From Parabacteroides gordonii MS-1 = DSM 23371 (GTDB lineage: Bacteria; Bacteroidota; Bacteroidia; Bacteroidales; Tannerellaceae): a stretch of 64,000 bases of DNA. The notes under the pieces are model-generated. The model worked only from the letters and a program-made list of their open reading frames with translations. It did no database searches and was not told the DNA's origin. Shown here piece after piece: positions 38,246 through 46,862 of the stretch; position 1 is the stretch's first letter; each line of letters starts with the position of its first letter. The DNA lies in the NCBI RefSeq assembly GCF_000969825.1, contig NZ_KQ033919.1, positions 3,484,749-3,548,748 on the forward strand, written 5' to 3'. The translations under genes and the position numbers were made by a program.

Positions 38246-38440
38246 GACGCAATTATTTATAATCAAATAATTCTAAATTGTTTACCGCGCGGTTCCGTCA
38301 TGAGCCAATTACCCCGTGAAGGGCGAACAAGCGGTAGATATTAATACTAAAGTAATGAAATAAAGTTCTTCTGTTCAACCTCTGTGAAGAGTGAAAACAG
38401 ACAAAAAACAAGCCCCGGTAGATTCGTCTTCCGGGGCTTG
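38246..38440 (+). repeat. Conserved 3' untranslated block of copy 1, with terminator
   Basis: A block shared with the second paralogue (61162-61356). It has a small AATTATTT/AAATAATT hairpin right after the stop, then a variable stretch, then a near-identical segment from about 38340 to 38403 (TACTAAAGTAATGAAATAAA and onward). A terminator stem CAAGCCCCGG (38409-38418) with CCGGGGCTTG (38431-38440) closes it. The better T run is on the minus-strand side. Confidence 0.7.
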
Positions 38441-38483
38441 CTATTTAAGGCTTGCTAAATTTCCCTCGTATTTGTATTTATCG

Positions 38484-38491
38484 TATCTTTA
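38484..38491 (+). promoter_or_regulatory. Weak -7 box for the peptide transporter
   Basis: TATCTTTA, one mismatch from TAnnTTTG, 30 bases before ATG 38521. It supports that start over an earlier in-frame ATG at 38452, which lies before the box. Confidence 0.4.
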
Positions 38492-38520
38492 CAACACTTA
38501 ATCAGAAAACAAATATTATT

Positions 38521-39945
38521 ATGAGCGTCTTTAGCAGCTTCCCACGCACATTCTGGGTGGCCAATGTAATTGAATTGTTTGAGCGTTGGGCGTGGTACGG
38601 TTTCTTTATGCTGTTTGCCAACTACCTGACCGGCTCGTCGGATGTCGGGGGACTCGAATTCTCGCAAAGCCAGAAAGGGCTTCTGATGGGAGTGGGGACA
38701 GGCATCCTCTATTTCCTGCCGGTGCTGACGGGAGCCATCGCCGACCGCTACGGATATAAGAAAGTATTGTTTCTGGCCTTTCTGATCTATACATCCGCTT
38801 TCATTCTCCTTCCGATGTTCACTACCTTTACCGGAGTTTTCCTTATGTATCTCTATCTGGCGGTGGGAGCAGCCCTGTTTAAACCCGTTATCTCGGCAAC
38901 GATCTCAAAGACGACAACGGACGAGACGGCTTCGATCGGGTTCGGTATTTTCTATATGATGGTCAATATCGGGGCTTTCTTCGGGCCGATGGTCACCCTG
39001 TTGTTCAAAGGATCGTCCCACCTTATCTTTTATGTCTCGGCGGGGATTATCGCGCTCAACTTCATCCTGCTGTTCTTCTACAAGGAGCCGGGACGGGAAG
39101 ACGCGGAAAAGAATACAGACCCTTTGCTGAAAACCTTCCGCATCATCTTCACCAATATGGGATATATATTGAAAGACGTTAAGTTCATCCTCTTTCTGGT
39201 GATTGTGGCCGGCTTCTGGGCGATGTATCACCAGTTGTTCTTTACGTTGCCGGTCTTTATCTCGCAATGGGTGGACACCAGTGTGCTGTATAACTTCTTC
39301 CATGCCTATATGCCTTTTTTCAGCGAGAATTACAGCGAGGCGCCCGGTGTGATGGATGCGGAGTTCGTGACGAATATCGATGCACTCTACATCATCACTT
39401 TTCAGTTGGTCGTTTCAAGTATCGTGATGAAGATGAAACCGTTGCGCTCCATGATGTCCGGTTTCCTGGTCTGCTCGATCGGTATGTCGCTGACCATTGT
39501 TTCGCAGAATGTATTGTTTACGATGGTGGCTATCCTGATCTTCTCGTTGGGGGAAATGGCCGGATCGCCGAAGATCACCGAGTATATCGGACGTATTGCC
39601 CCTGTGGATAAGAAAGCGCTTTACATGGGATACTCCTTTATCCCCGTGTTTCTGGGGAATGTGATGGCCGGGATCATTTCCGGTGTCGTGTATCAGCAGA
39701 TGTCGGATAAGGTGATGATCGTCCAGCAATTCGTGGCGGAGAAAGGGCTGCAGATACCCCAAGGACTCTCCAATAACGCCTATTTCGCCGAAGTCGCCCG
39801 GCAAGTCGATCTGACGCCCCAGGCATTGACGAACCTTCTTTGGAAACTCTACGATCCTTCCCGCTTATGGATGGTCATATTCGGTATTGGCATGGGAACT
39901 GCCCTCCTTTTGTTCGTATATGACCGGGTGACCTCCCGTAAATAA
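38521..39945 (+). CDS. POT/PTR-family proton-coupled peptide transporter (MFS)
   Basis: A polytopic inner-membrane protein of about 474 residues with 12 or more hydrophobic segments. The N-terminal ELFERWAWYGFFMLFANYL matches the ExxER-F-Y-Y motif of the proton-dependent oligopeptide transporter family; GAIADRYGYKK is the MFS loop motif. A longer hydrophilic loop in the middle (around residues 255-300) is present in many Bacteroidetes members. Likely role: import of di- and tripeptides with protons. The gene stands alone between the surface protein terminator and fbp. Confidence 0.85.
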   Translation: MSVFSSFPRTFWVANVIELFERWAWYGFFMLFANYLTGSSDVGGLEFSQSQKGLLMGVGTGILYFLPVLTGAIADRYGYKKVLFLAFLIYTSAFILLPMFTTFTGVFLMYLYLAVGAALFKPVISATISKTTTDETASIGFGIFYMMVNIGAFFGPMVTLLFKGSSHLIFYVSAGIIALNFILLFFYKEPGREDAEKNTDPLLKTFRIIFTNMGYILKDVKFILFLVIVAGFWAMYHQLFFTLPVFISQWVDTSVLYNFFHAYMPFFSENYSEAPGVMDAEFVTNIDALYIITFQLVVSSIVMKMKPLRSMMSGFLVCSIGMSLTIVSQNVLFTMVAILIFSLGEMAGSPKITEYIGRIAPVDKKALYMGYSFIPVFLGNVMAGIISGVVYQQMSDKVMIVQQFVAEKGLQIPQGLSNNAYFAEVARQVDLTPQALTNLLWKLYDPSRLWMVIFGIGMGTALLLFVYDRVTSRK

Positions 39946-39979
39946 TACTTTTGAGAAGGATTGTCTCCTTGTATTTGCT

Positions 39980-39987
39980 TATATTTG
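39980..39987 (+). promoter_or_regulatory. -7 promoter box for fbp
   Basis: TATATTTG, 26 bases before the ATG at 40013. Confidence 0.65.
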
Positions 39988-40012
39988 CACGGAAAAAGAC
40001 AGTATACATTTT

Positions 40013-42013
40013 ATGACGAAAGATATAACACCTGAATACGTGCTTGGTGACCTGCGTTATCTGCAATTGCTGGCGCGTAGTTTTCCTACTGTAGCCGATG
40101 CGAGTACCGAAATTATCAATCTGGAGGCCATCCTGAACCTGCCGAAGGGGACGGAGCATTTCCTGTCCGATATCCACGGGGAATACCAGGCTTTCAACCA
40201 TGTGCTGAAGAATGCATCCGGTGCGATCAAACGGAAAGTGAATGAGATATTCAGTAACACGTTGCGCGACTTCGAGAAGAAAGAGTTGTGTACGCTGATC
40301 TATTACCCGGAACAGAAACTCGAACTGGTCAGGTGCAAGGAGCCCGACCTGGACGACTGGTATCTGATCACGTTGAACCAGCTGGTGCGCGTCTGCCGGA
40401 ATGTATCGTCGAAATATACACGCTCGAAAGTCCGCAAGGCCTTGCCGAAAGAGTTTTCCTATATTATTCAGGAGTTGCTGCATGAATCGTCCGTCGAGCC
40501 GAACAAGTCAGCCTATGTAGACCAGATCATCCGCACGATCATCTCGACCGGCCGTGCCAATGACTTCATCATCGCCATGTGTAACCTGATACAACGGCTG
40601 ACGATCGATATATTGCACGTGATAGGCGACATCTACGATCGTGGCCCGGGTGCCCATATCATCATGGATACCCTTTGCGATTACCACCATTTCGATATCC
40701 AGTGGGGCAACCACGATGTGCTGTGGATGGGAGCGGCTTCCGGTAACCTGGGAAGTATTGCCAATGTGATCCGTATGTGCCTGCGTTTCGGTAATTTGGC
40801 GACGCTGGAAGACGGCTACGGCATCAACCTCCTTCCGCTGGCCACGTTCGCAATGGATGTGTACGGCGATGATCCCTGCGACCTGTTCATGCCGAAGACG
40901 AATGCGTCCGACTCCACGTTTGATGAAAAGACGATCCGCCTGATCTCGCAGATGCATAAGGCGATAACGATTATCCAGTTCAAGCTCGAAGGCGAGATCA
41001 TCCGCCGCCGTCCCGAGTTCGAGATGGACGACCGCCTGCTGCTCCACCATATCGACCTGAAACGCGGAACCATCACTTTGGATGGAAAAGAGTTCGAGCT
41101 GAAAGATAAGAACTGGCCGACCATCAACCCGAAAGATCCGTATGCCCTGTCGATCGAGGAGGAAGACCTGATCCGCCGCATCCAGCATTCTTTCGAGTAC
41201 AGCGAGAAGCTGAAGAAACATATGCGTTGTCTCTTCCGTCACGGCAGCATGTACCAGGTATGCAATTCCAACCTGCTGTTTCATGCCTCTGTCCCGATGA
41301 ATGCCGACGGGACGCTGAAAAGCATCCGTATAGAAGGGCAGGAATACAAAGGTAAAAGCCTGCTCGATAAAGTAGACCAGTTGATCCGCACCGCCTATTT
41401 CGACTCGGAGGACTCTCCCGAAAAGGATTTTGCGATGGATTATATCTGGTATCTCTGGGGAGGAAAAGACTCTCCCTTGTTCGATAAGAGCAAGATGGCC
41501 ACCTTCGAGCGAGCTTTTATCGACGATAAGGCGGTACAGAAGGAAGAGAAAGGCGCTTATTATACCCTCCGCGAAGAAGAGAAGGTATGCGATATGTTAT
41601 TGGATGAGTTCGGCGTAACGGGTATGCACCGCCATATCATCAACGGGCACGTCCCTGTCCGTTCCATCGAAGGCGAAAACCCCATCAAAGCCAATGGCAA
41701 GCTGTTGGTGATCGACGGTGGTTTCTCGCGGCCTTACCATGCCGAAACGGGGATTGCCGGTTATACGTTGGTGTATCACTCCCGCGGTTTCCAGCTGGTG
41801 CAGCATGAGCCGTTCCTGTCGACCGACCAGGCCATCAAAGAGGGGCGTGATATCCGTTCCACCACGATCGTAGTGGAACTGAGTTCCCACCGTCAGATGG
41901 TAAAGGATACCGACAAAGGCACCGACCTGCAACGCCAGATCCATGATCTGGAAAAGCTGTTGTATGCCTACCGCAACGGCTTTATCAAGGAAAAAGAACG
42001 GAATGAATATTAG
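40013..42013 (+). CDS. fbp: Fructose-1,6-bisphosphatase class III
   Basis: A cytoplasmic gluconeogenic phosphatase of 666 residues, converting fructose 1,6-bisphosphate to fructose 6-phosphate. Class III enzymes are of the metallophosphatase fold and long (about 640-670 residues), as here. Visible metal-binding motifs: LSDIHGEYQAF (about residue 50), IGDIYDRGPGAH (about 205), WGNHDVLWMG (about 237) and the late INGHVPVR (about 545), followed by DGGFSRPYHAETGIAGYTL. This type is usual in gut Bacteroidales and Firmicutes. The ABC permease gene follows after 26 bases, so some co-transcription is possible. Confidence 0.95.
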   Translation: MTKDITPEYVLGDLRYLQLLARSFPTVADASTEIINLEAILNLPKGTEHFLSDIHGEYQAFNHVLKNASGAIKRKVNEIFSNTLRDFEKKELCTLIYYPEQKLELVRCKEPDLDDWYLITLNQLVRVCRNVSSKYTRSKVRKALPKEFSYIIQELLHESSVEPNKSAYVDQIIRTIISTGRANDFIIAMCNLIQRLTIDILHVIGDIYDRGPGAHIIMDTLCDYHHFDIQWGNHDVLWMGAASGNLGSIANVIRMCLRFGNLATLEDGYGINLLPLATFAMDVYGDDPCDLFMPKTNASDSTFDEKTIRLISQMHKAITIIQFKLEGEIIRRRPEFEMDDRLLLHHIDLKRGTITLDGKEFELKDKNWPTINPKDPYALSIEEEDLIRRIQHSFEYSEKLKKHMRCLFRHGSMYQVCNSNLLFHASVPMNADGTLKSIRIEGQEYKGKSLLDKVDQLIRTAYFDSEDSPEKDFAMDYIWYLWGGKDSPLFDKSKMATFERAFIDDKAVQKEEKGAYYTLREEEKVCDMLLDEFGVTGMHRHIINGHVPVRSIEGENPIKANGKLLVIDGGFSRPYHAETGIAGYTLVYHSRGFQLVQHEPFLSTDQAIKEGRDIRSTTIVVELSSHRQMVKDTDKGTDLQRQIHDLEKLLYAYRNGFIKEKERNEY

Positions 42014-42039
42014 GCAATAATATGGCGTGAATTAATTAT

Positions 42040-43074
42040 ATGCAAAAACGAATAACCTGGTCTCCCTTACTGCTAACCGCCCTGATGGTTCTCTTATTTC
42101 TGGGTGGGCTGGTATACGGTGCCGTATCCATTCCTTTGGAGAGCGTTATCGATATTCTGATGGGGAAAGACGTCGGTCGTCCCGCCTGGCAGAATATCAT
42201 CCTGCAAAGCCGCTTCCCGCAGGCCGTTACGGCTCTGCTGGCCGGTGCTTCGCTGGCAACCAGCGGATTGCTGTTGCAAACCCTGTTCCGTAACCCGTTG
42301 GCAGGCCCTTCCATCCTGGGAATCAGCGACGGAGCCAACCTGGGAGTGGCTGCCATCATGCTCTATTTCGGCGGTACGCTGAGCATGGTCACCGAGTTGC
42401 CTATCAGCGGCTATCTCGCTGTTATCTTCGCCGCCTTTGCCGGGGCAGCCTGCATACTGGGACTGATCATCTGGTTCTCGGCCAAGGTGAAAAGCAACGT
42501 CATGCTGCTTATTATCGGTATCATGATCGGCTATCTCGCCTCCTCCCTGATATCGGTACTCAACTATTACGCCTCGACCGACAAAGTCCATGCCTTTGTG
42601 ATGTGGGGACTCGGCAACTTCTCAGGTGTCTCCCTGATGCAGCTGCCTTATTTCCTCATCTTCACCCTCGCCGGACTGCTGTTGGCCATCCTGCTGATAA
42701 AACCCCTCAACGCCCTGCTGCTGGGGGAAATGTATGCCGCCAACCTCGGAATCCGGATCAAACGCACCCGCATCCTGATCCTGTTCTGCACCGGACTGCT
42801 TACCGCAACGACGACTGCTTTCTGCGGCCCGATCTCCTTCATCGGACTGGCCGTTCCGCATATCGCCCGCCTGATGTTGGGCTCCTCGAACCATAAGATG
42901 CTGGTTCCCGTCACGATGCTGGCCGGTTCCTGCATCGCCCTGCTCTGTAATATATTGATGGTGATGCCCGGAACCAACAACATCCTCCCGCTCAATGCCG
43001 TGACGCCGATGCTCGGAGCCCCGGTTATCATCTATGTGATCGTGAACCGTAAGAATATCCAATACTTCGACTGA
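42040..43074 (+). CDS. FecCD-family ABC transporter permease (iron-chelate or cobalamin type)
   Basis: A 344-residue inner-membrane permease with about ten hydrophobic segments. Family motifs are SRFPQAVTALLAGASLATSG, QTLFRNPLAGPSILGISDGA and, near the C-terminal coupling region, GPISFIGLAVPHIARLMLG. Members import siderophore-bound iron, haem or vitamin B12. The ATPase gene overlaps its stop codon by one base (TGATG), so the two are translationally coupled. No periplasmic binding protein gene is in the neighbourhood, which is unusual for this family; it may be encoded elsewhere. Confidence 0.92.
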   Translation: MQKRITWSPLLLTALMVLLFLGGLVYGAVSIPLESVIDILMGKDVGRPAWQNIILQSRFPQAVTALLAGASLATSGLLLQTLFRNPLAGPSILGISDGANLGVAAIMLYFGGTLSMVTELPISGYLAVIFAAFAGAACILGLIIWFSAKVKSNVMLLIIGIMIGYLASSLISVLNYYASTDKVHAFVMWGLGNFSGVSLMQLPYFLIFTLAGLLLAILLIKPLNALLLGEMYAANLGIRIKRTRILILFCTGLLTATTTAFCGPISFIGLAVPHIARLMLGSSNHKMLVPVTMLAGSCIALLCNILMVMPGTNNILPLNAVTPMLGAPVIIYVIVNRKNIQYFD

Positions 43075-44096
43075 TGAACAGACAGACACCTGTAATAGAA
43101 ACCAATCGCCTCAGTATTGGCTATCCCTTGAAAGGCGGCAAGCGTAAGGTGATCCATGACGACCTCAGCCTCAGGCTCTTCCCCGGTGAAGTGACCTGCC
43201 TGCTGGGACTGAACGGAGCCGGCAAATCGACCCTGCTGCGTACCCTCTGCGGTTTCCAGCCCCCGTTGGACGGCGATATCTCCCTGATGGGAAAACCCCT
43301 GTCGTCATACTCGCAAAGCAACTTTTCCCTTACGGTAGGTGTTGTATTGACGGAAAAGACGAACGCGGGCGGCATCACCGTCTACGAACTTGTTTCGCTG
43401 GGACGCCACCCTTACACAGGCTTCTTCGGACAACTGAAGGCAGCCGACAGGGAGATCATCGAGCAATCGCTTGCAGCAGCCGGCATCGCCCACAAAGCAC
43501 AAAACTACGTATCCGAACTGAGCGACGGCGAACGGCAGAAAGCCATGATCGCCAAAGCCCTTGCGCAGCAATGCCCCATCATCCTGCTGGACGAACCTAC
43601 GGCCTTCCTCGATGTAACGAGCCGTATCGAAACGATGGTCTTGCTGCATCGCCTGGCTATGGAGCAGCAGAAAGCCATCCTGTTGTCGACCCACGACCTC
43701 GACCTGGCTATCCAGATGGGCGACTGTCTCTGGCTCCAGGAAAAAGGCCGCCCGATGGCTTGCGGTACGCCCGAAGACCTGATCCTGAGCGGTGCCTTCG
43801 AATCTTTCTTCGGAAAAGAAGGTATCGTCTTCGACCCGTCGACCGGCAAGCTGAATACCGAAGCCCCGATCACCCCTGTTGGAGTGGAAGGCGACTTCCT
43901 TGTCTCCTATTGGGTGGGTAATGCCCTGATACGGAACGGTTACCGCCCCTCGCCTGTAAAGCCGGGGCAATTGAATATAAACTGCCTTGTCTCCGGCAGC
44001 CTGCACCTTACATGGCCTGGCGGTGAGGAGGAGGAGCTTCCCGATGTGGCGGCACTAGTCGCTGCGGTAAGGGAGGGGGTTGCCTCACCCGGATGA
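43074..44096 (+). CDS. ABC transporter ATP-binding protein (FecE/BtuD-like)
   Basis: A 340-residue ATPase partner of the preceding permease. Walker A GLNGAGKST (about residue 45), signature LSDGERQKAMIAKAL (about 145), Walker B IILLDEPTAFLD (about 170) and the switch His in LSTHDLD are all intact. The protein is about 80 residues longer than usual; the C-terminal extension (from about residue 258, including FLVSYWVGNALIRNGY) is not part of the ATPase core and may be a small sensing domain. This extension occurs in Bacteroidales members but its role is unknown to me. The stop codon lies inside the first unit of a 23-bp dyad array. Confidence 0.92.
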   Translation: MNRQTPVIETNRLSIGYPLKGGKRKVIHDDLSLRLFPGEVTCLLGLNGAGKSTLLRTLCGFQPPLDGDISLMGKPLSSYSQSNFSLTVGVVLTEKTNAGGITVYELVSLGRHPYTGFFGQLKAADREIIEQSLAAAGIAHKAQNYVSELSDGERQKAMIAKALAQQCPIILLDEPTAFLDVTSRIETMVLLHRLAMEQQKAILLSTHDLDLAIQMGDCLWLQEKGRPMACGTPEDLILSGAFESFFGKEGIVFDPSTGKLNTEAPITPVGVEGDFLVSYWVGNALIRNGYRPSPVKPGQLNINCLVSGSLHLTWPGGEEEELPDVAALVAAVREGVASPG

Positions 44097-44216
44097 GGTA
44101 AGATGCCACGCCGGGATATGGTGAGCAACCACATCTGGATATGGTATATTACCACACCGGGATATGGTAAACTGTCATATCAGGGTATGGCACTATCTCT
44201 CTCTCGGGGATATGAT
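44091..44216. repeat. Degenerate 23-bp-period dyad array
   Basis: GGATATGGT-like units begin at 44091 (GGATGAGGT), 44114, 44137, 44160, 44183 (GGGTATGGC) and 44208 (GGATATGAT). The first four steps are exactly 23 bases, the last 25. Several units are followed after five bases by an imperfect complement (for example ACCACATCT, GCCACGCCG), so each can form a short hairpin. The array overlaps the stop codon of the ATPase gene and fills most of the gap before the MATE gene. It is not coding. Confidence 0.75.
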
Positions 44217-44289
44217 AAGGGGGTAAGGTCGTTTTGACACACCCGCATAAGGAACGAAACAATAGAATAACAGTAAGTATAGATGAATT

Positions 44290-45642
44290 ATGGCAAATGA
44301 AATAATCGGACGGTTGGAGAAAGAGAAGATATCCCGTCTGTTGTTACAATATGCTATCCCGTCTGTAGTCGGGACGATGGTGAATGCGTTGTATAACATT
44401 GTCGACCGTGTATTTATCGGTCAGGGAGTCGGTGCGCTGGCGATGGCCGGCCTTACGCTGACGTTTCCCATCCTGCTTTTCCTGCAGGCTTTCGGTATGC
44501 TGATTGGTGCGGGAGCCGCCACCCGTGTCTCCATCCATTTGGGAAGGAAGGCGAACGAGATGGCGGAGAAGGTGCTGGGGAATGCTTTTACGCTGACATT
44601 TATTATCACCCTGGTCACCGTCGTCCCTTGTATGATCTGGATGGACGACCTGCTGCTGGCTTTCGGGGGAAGTGAACAGACCATCCCTTATGCCCGCGAC
44701 TACCTGAATATCGTTGTGCCCGGAACGATCCTGACTTCGCTCAGCTTCGGCTTCAACGCGGTTATGCGCGCTTCCGGTTATCCGAAGAAAGCCATGTTTA
44801 CCATGCTGATCGGGGCGGTGGTGAATGTCATTCTCGACCCGATCTTTATCTTTTGGCTCGACATGGGCATCCGGGGAGCGGCCATCGCGACCATTATCTC
44901 GATGCTGCTGAGCGCCCTGTTCGTTATGAACCATTTCATCCAGAAAGACAGTATCGTACGTTTCCATAAAGGGACGTTCAAACTGGAGGGGCATGTGGTG
45001 TGGAACATCCTCACCATCGGTATCTCGCCTTTTGCCATGCAGCTGGCGGGTAGCCTGGTCGTCGTTATCCAGAACTATGCCTTGAAGGTGCACGGGGGCG
45101 ACCTGGCGTTGGGAGCCAACGGCATCATTACCAGTGTCGGCATGTTGCTGGTGATGCTTATTATTGGTATCGCGCAAGGGATGCAGCCTATTGTCGGGTT
45201 CAATTACGGTGCCGGACAGCATAAGCGCGTGCAGGACACCTTGCGGCTGGTCATCATCACTGCGACAATTATCATGGGGCTGGGCTGTCTGGCGAGCGTC
45301 CTGTTTCCGCGGTTGATAGCCCGTGCGTTCACCAGCGATCCGGAGTTGATCGAGGTGACGGCCAACGGCCTGCGGATCAGTTTGATGGTGTTCGTCGTTG
45401 TCGGTTCGCAGATATCCATCAGCCAGTTTTTCCAGAGCATCGGTATTGCCTGGAAAGCGATGTTCCTTAGCCTGAGCAGGCAATGCCTGTTCCTGATTCC
45501 GGCTCTGCTCGTGTTCCCTGAGTTCTGGGGATTGGACGGCGTATGGTACGCGTCTCCTTTTTCGGACTTCATCGCAGCCGTAACTGCCTGGGCTTTCCTG
45601 TGGTACCATGTTAAAAACATAAAAAGTGAAACGTTAAATTGA
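44290..45642 (+). CDS. MATE-family efflux transporter
   Basis: A 450-residue inner-membrane exporter with 12 hydrophobic segments in two related halves. Typical stretches are YAIPSVVGTMVNALYNIVDR at the N-terminus, IGQGVGALAMAGL and, in the second half, GIAQGMQPIVGFNYGAGQ. The family exports cationic drugs, dyes or metabolites in exchange for Na+ or H+; the pattern is closest to the MepA/DinF-like branch common in Bacteroidales. The substrate is unknown. No partner gene is seen, and DUF4251 follows after 71 bases. Confidence 0.9.
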   Translation: MANEIIGRLEKEKISRLLLQYAIPSVVGTMVNALYNIVDRVFIGQGVGALAMAGLTLTFPILLFLQAFGMLIGAGAATRVSIHLGRKANEMAEKVLGNAFTLTFIITLVTVVPCMIWMDDLLLAFGGSEQTIPYARDYLNIVVPGTILTSLSFGFNAVMRASGYPKKAMFTMLIGAVVNVILDPIFIFWLDMGIRGAAIATIISMLLSALFVMNHFIQKDSIVRFHKGTFKLEGHVVWNILTIGISPFAMQLAGSLVVVIQNYALKVHGGDLALGANGIITSVGMLLVMLIIGIAQGMQPIVGFNYGAGQHKRVQDTLRLVIITATIIMGLGCLASVLFPRLIARAFTSDPELIEVTANGLRISLMVFVVVGSQISISQFFQSIGIAWKAMFLSLSRQCLFLIPALLVFPEFWGLDGVWYASPFSDFIAAVTAWAFLWYHVKNIKSETLN

Positions 45643-45713
45643 ACTTCCAGGCGAGTTATTTGTCTATTATATGAAAAGTGGTTCGCTACGTATTAATTAT
45701 AAAGAATAGAAGT

Positions 45714-46292
45714 ATGAAAAGAGTTTTATTATTGCTAGCTGTCCTGTTATTTGGCCTCGGTACGGGAACGATGATGGCACAACAGGATAAAGCAGCTGAA
45801 AAAGCAGCAAAAAAGGCCGAGAAAGAAGCAAAGAAAGCAGCGGAAGAAGCCGAGAACATGGCTATGTTCGACCTGGCCGTACAGGCTCTTAACGCAAAAG
45901 ACTTTGTGCTCGAAGCAGACCGTGTGGAATTTAAACGCGGACGTTTCGTTTATGTAACTCCCAGCACTAACTTCGTATCGATGAAAGGCAACCGGGCAAC
46001 GATCCAGTTGGCATTCAACGGAGCTTATGCAGGCCCTAACGGAATAGGGGGTATCACTGTCGATGGTAACGCCTCAAACGTAGAGATGAAGACCGATAAG
46101 AAAGGTAATGTCACTTTCAGTATGATGGTACAGGGCGTTGCCGTATCGGCCAACGTAACCTTCCGGATGGTGAAGGGCAGCAACAAATGTACGGCTACTG
46201 TAAGCCCGAACTTCAACAGCAACCGTATCTCGTTCACCGGTTCACTCTATCCGACGGAACAGTCCAACGTGTTTAAGGGACGCTCCATTTAA
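45714..46292 (+). CDS. Exported DUF4251-type protein
   Basis: A protein of about 192 residues. ATG 45714 is chosen because it begins a signal peptide (MKRVLLLLAVLLFGLGTGTM, cut near MMAQ); the frame extends 12 codons further up without a signal. After a highly charged Ala/Lys/Glu helix (about 25-50, likely coiled) follows a beta-rich domain (about 55-190, FVLEADRVEFKRGRFVYVTP and FNGAYAGPNGIGGITVDG) that fits the Bacteroidetes DUF4251 family. Probably periplasmic; function unknown. A terminator follows immediately. Confidence 0.75.
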   Translation: MKRVLLLLAVLLFGLGTGTMMAQQDKAAEKAAKKAEKEAKKAAEEAENMAMFDLAVQALNAKDFVLEADRVEFKRGRFVYVTPSTNFVSMKGNRATIQLAFNGAYAGPNGIGGITVDGNASNVEMKTDKKGNVTFSMMVQGVAVSANVTFRMVKGSNKCTATVSPNFNSNRISFTGSLYPTEQSNVFKGRSI

Positions 46293-46320
46293 ACATAATT
46301 GATATACTCTGAACGAAAGG

Positions 46321-46350
46321 GAGACGTTGCTTTGCGACGTCTCTTTTTTT
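46321..46350 (+). terminator. Rho-independent terminator
   Basis: GAGACGT (46321-46327) pairs with ACGTCTC (46337-46343), followed by seven T. Confidence 0.88.
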
Positions 46351-46351
46351 A

Positions 46352-46359
46352 TATCTTTG
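46352..46359 (+). promoter_or_regulatory. -7 promoter box for the GroES-like gene
   Basis: TATCTTTG, 28 bases before the ATG at 46387, directly after the preceding terminator. Confidence 0.65.
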
Positions 46360-46386
46360 CATCACAACTAATAAAACATAACGATT

Positions 46387-46767
46387 ATGCAATTATCGAT
46401 AGACCAGAAGGACATAGACAAATTCATTATGATAGGCGATAAAGTGCTTATCAAACCCAAGAACCCGCAGAGCCAGACCAAGTCCGGTCTGTATCTCCCG
46501 CCTACGGTGCAGCAGGAGAAGATACAAAGCGGTTATATCATCAAGGTAGGCCCCGGCTTCCCGCTGCCCTCCCAGAGCGAAGAGCATGAAGTGTGGGAGA
46601 AGAAGGAAGGAGAGGTGCATTACCTGCCCCTGCAGGCGCACGAAGGCGATCTCGCTGTCTTTCTGCAAAATGCCGCCTATGAGATTAACTTTAACGACGA
46701 GAAGTTCCTGATCGTGCCGCATTCTGCCATTTTAATGCTGATGCGCGACGAAGGATTGTTCGAATAA
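46387..46767 (+). CDS. GroES-like co-chaperone family protein
   Basis: A 126-residue cytoplasmic protein with a divergent GroES fold: GDKVLIKPKNPQSQTKSGLY near the N-terminus mirrors the GroES core (D-R-V-L-V-K-P, T-x-S-G-I-x-L-P), PPTVQQEKIQSGYIIKVGPG corresponds to the GroES middle, and DEKFLIVPHSAIL to the C-terminal strand. It is about 30 residues longer than GroES because of an insertion (about 60-85, QSEEHEVWEKKEGEVHYLPL). No groEL is adjacent, so it is not the main co-chaperone. Function unproven. Confidence 0.78.
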   Translation: MQLSIDQKDIDKFIMIGDKVLIKPKNPQSQTKSGLYLPPTVQQEKIQSGYIIKVGPGFPLPSQSEEHEVWEKKEGEVHYLPLQAHEGDLAVFLQNAAYEINFNDEKFLIVPHSAILMLMRDEGLFE

Positions 46768-46812
46768 AGCCTTTTTCTTTGGCAAAATACTAATCTATTC
46801 ACATTTTTGATG

Positions 46813-46820
46813 TATTTTTG
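46813..46820 (+). promoter_or_regulatory. -7 promoter box for the Nfn-type operon
   Basis: TATTTTTG lies over an upstream in-frame ATG at 46818, so translation must start later, at 46863. Confidence 0.6.
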
Positions 46821-46862
46821 CAAGCAAATCAACAAGACAAACTATCAACAGTAGCGATTAGA

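Noticed and set aside
44091-44216. Possible CRISPR array
   Set aside because: Units are only about 23 bp without unique spacers of 25-40 bp, they are degenerate, and no cas genes are in the window. The same holds for the other three arrays.
44344-45609. Long antisense open frame opposite the MATE gene
   Set aside because: The + strand encodes a complete MATE transporter. The antisense translation is rich in His, Gln, Arg and Asp as expected from a shadow of hydrophobic codons.
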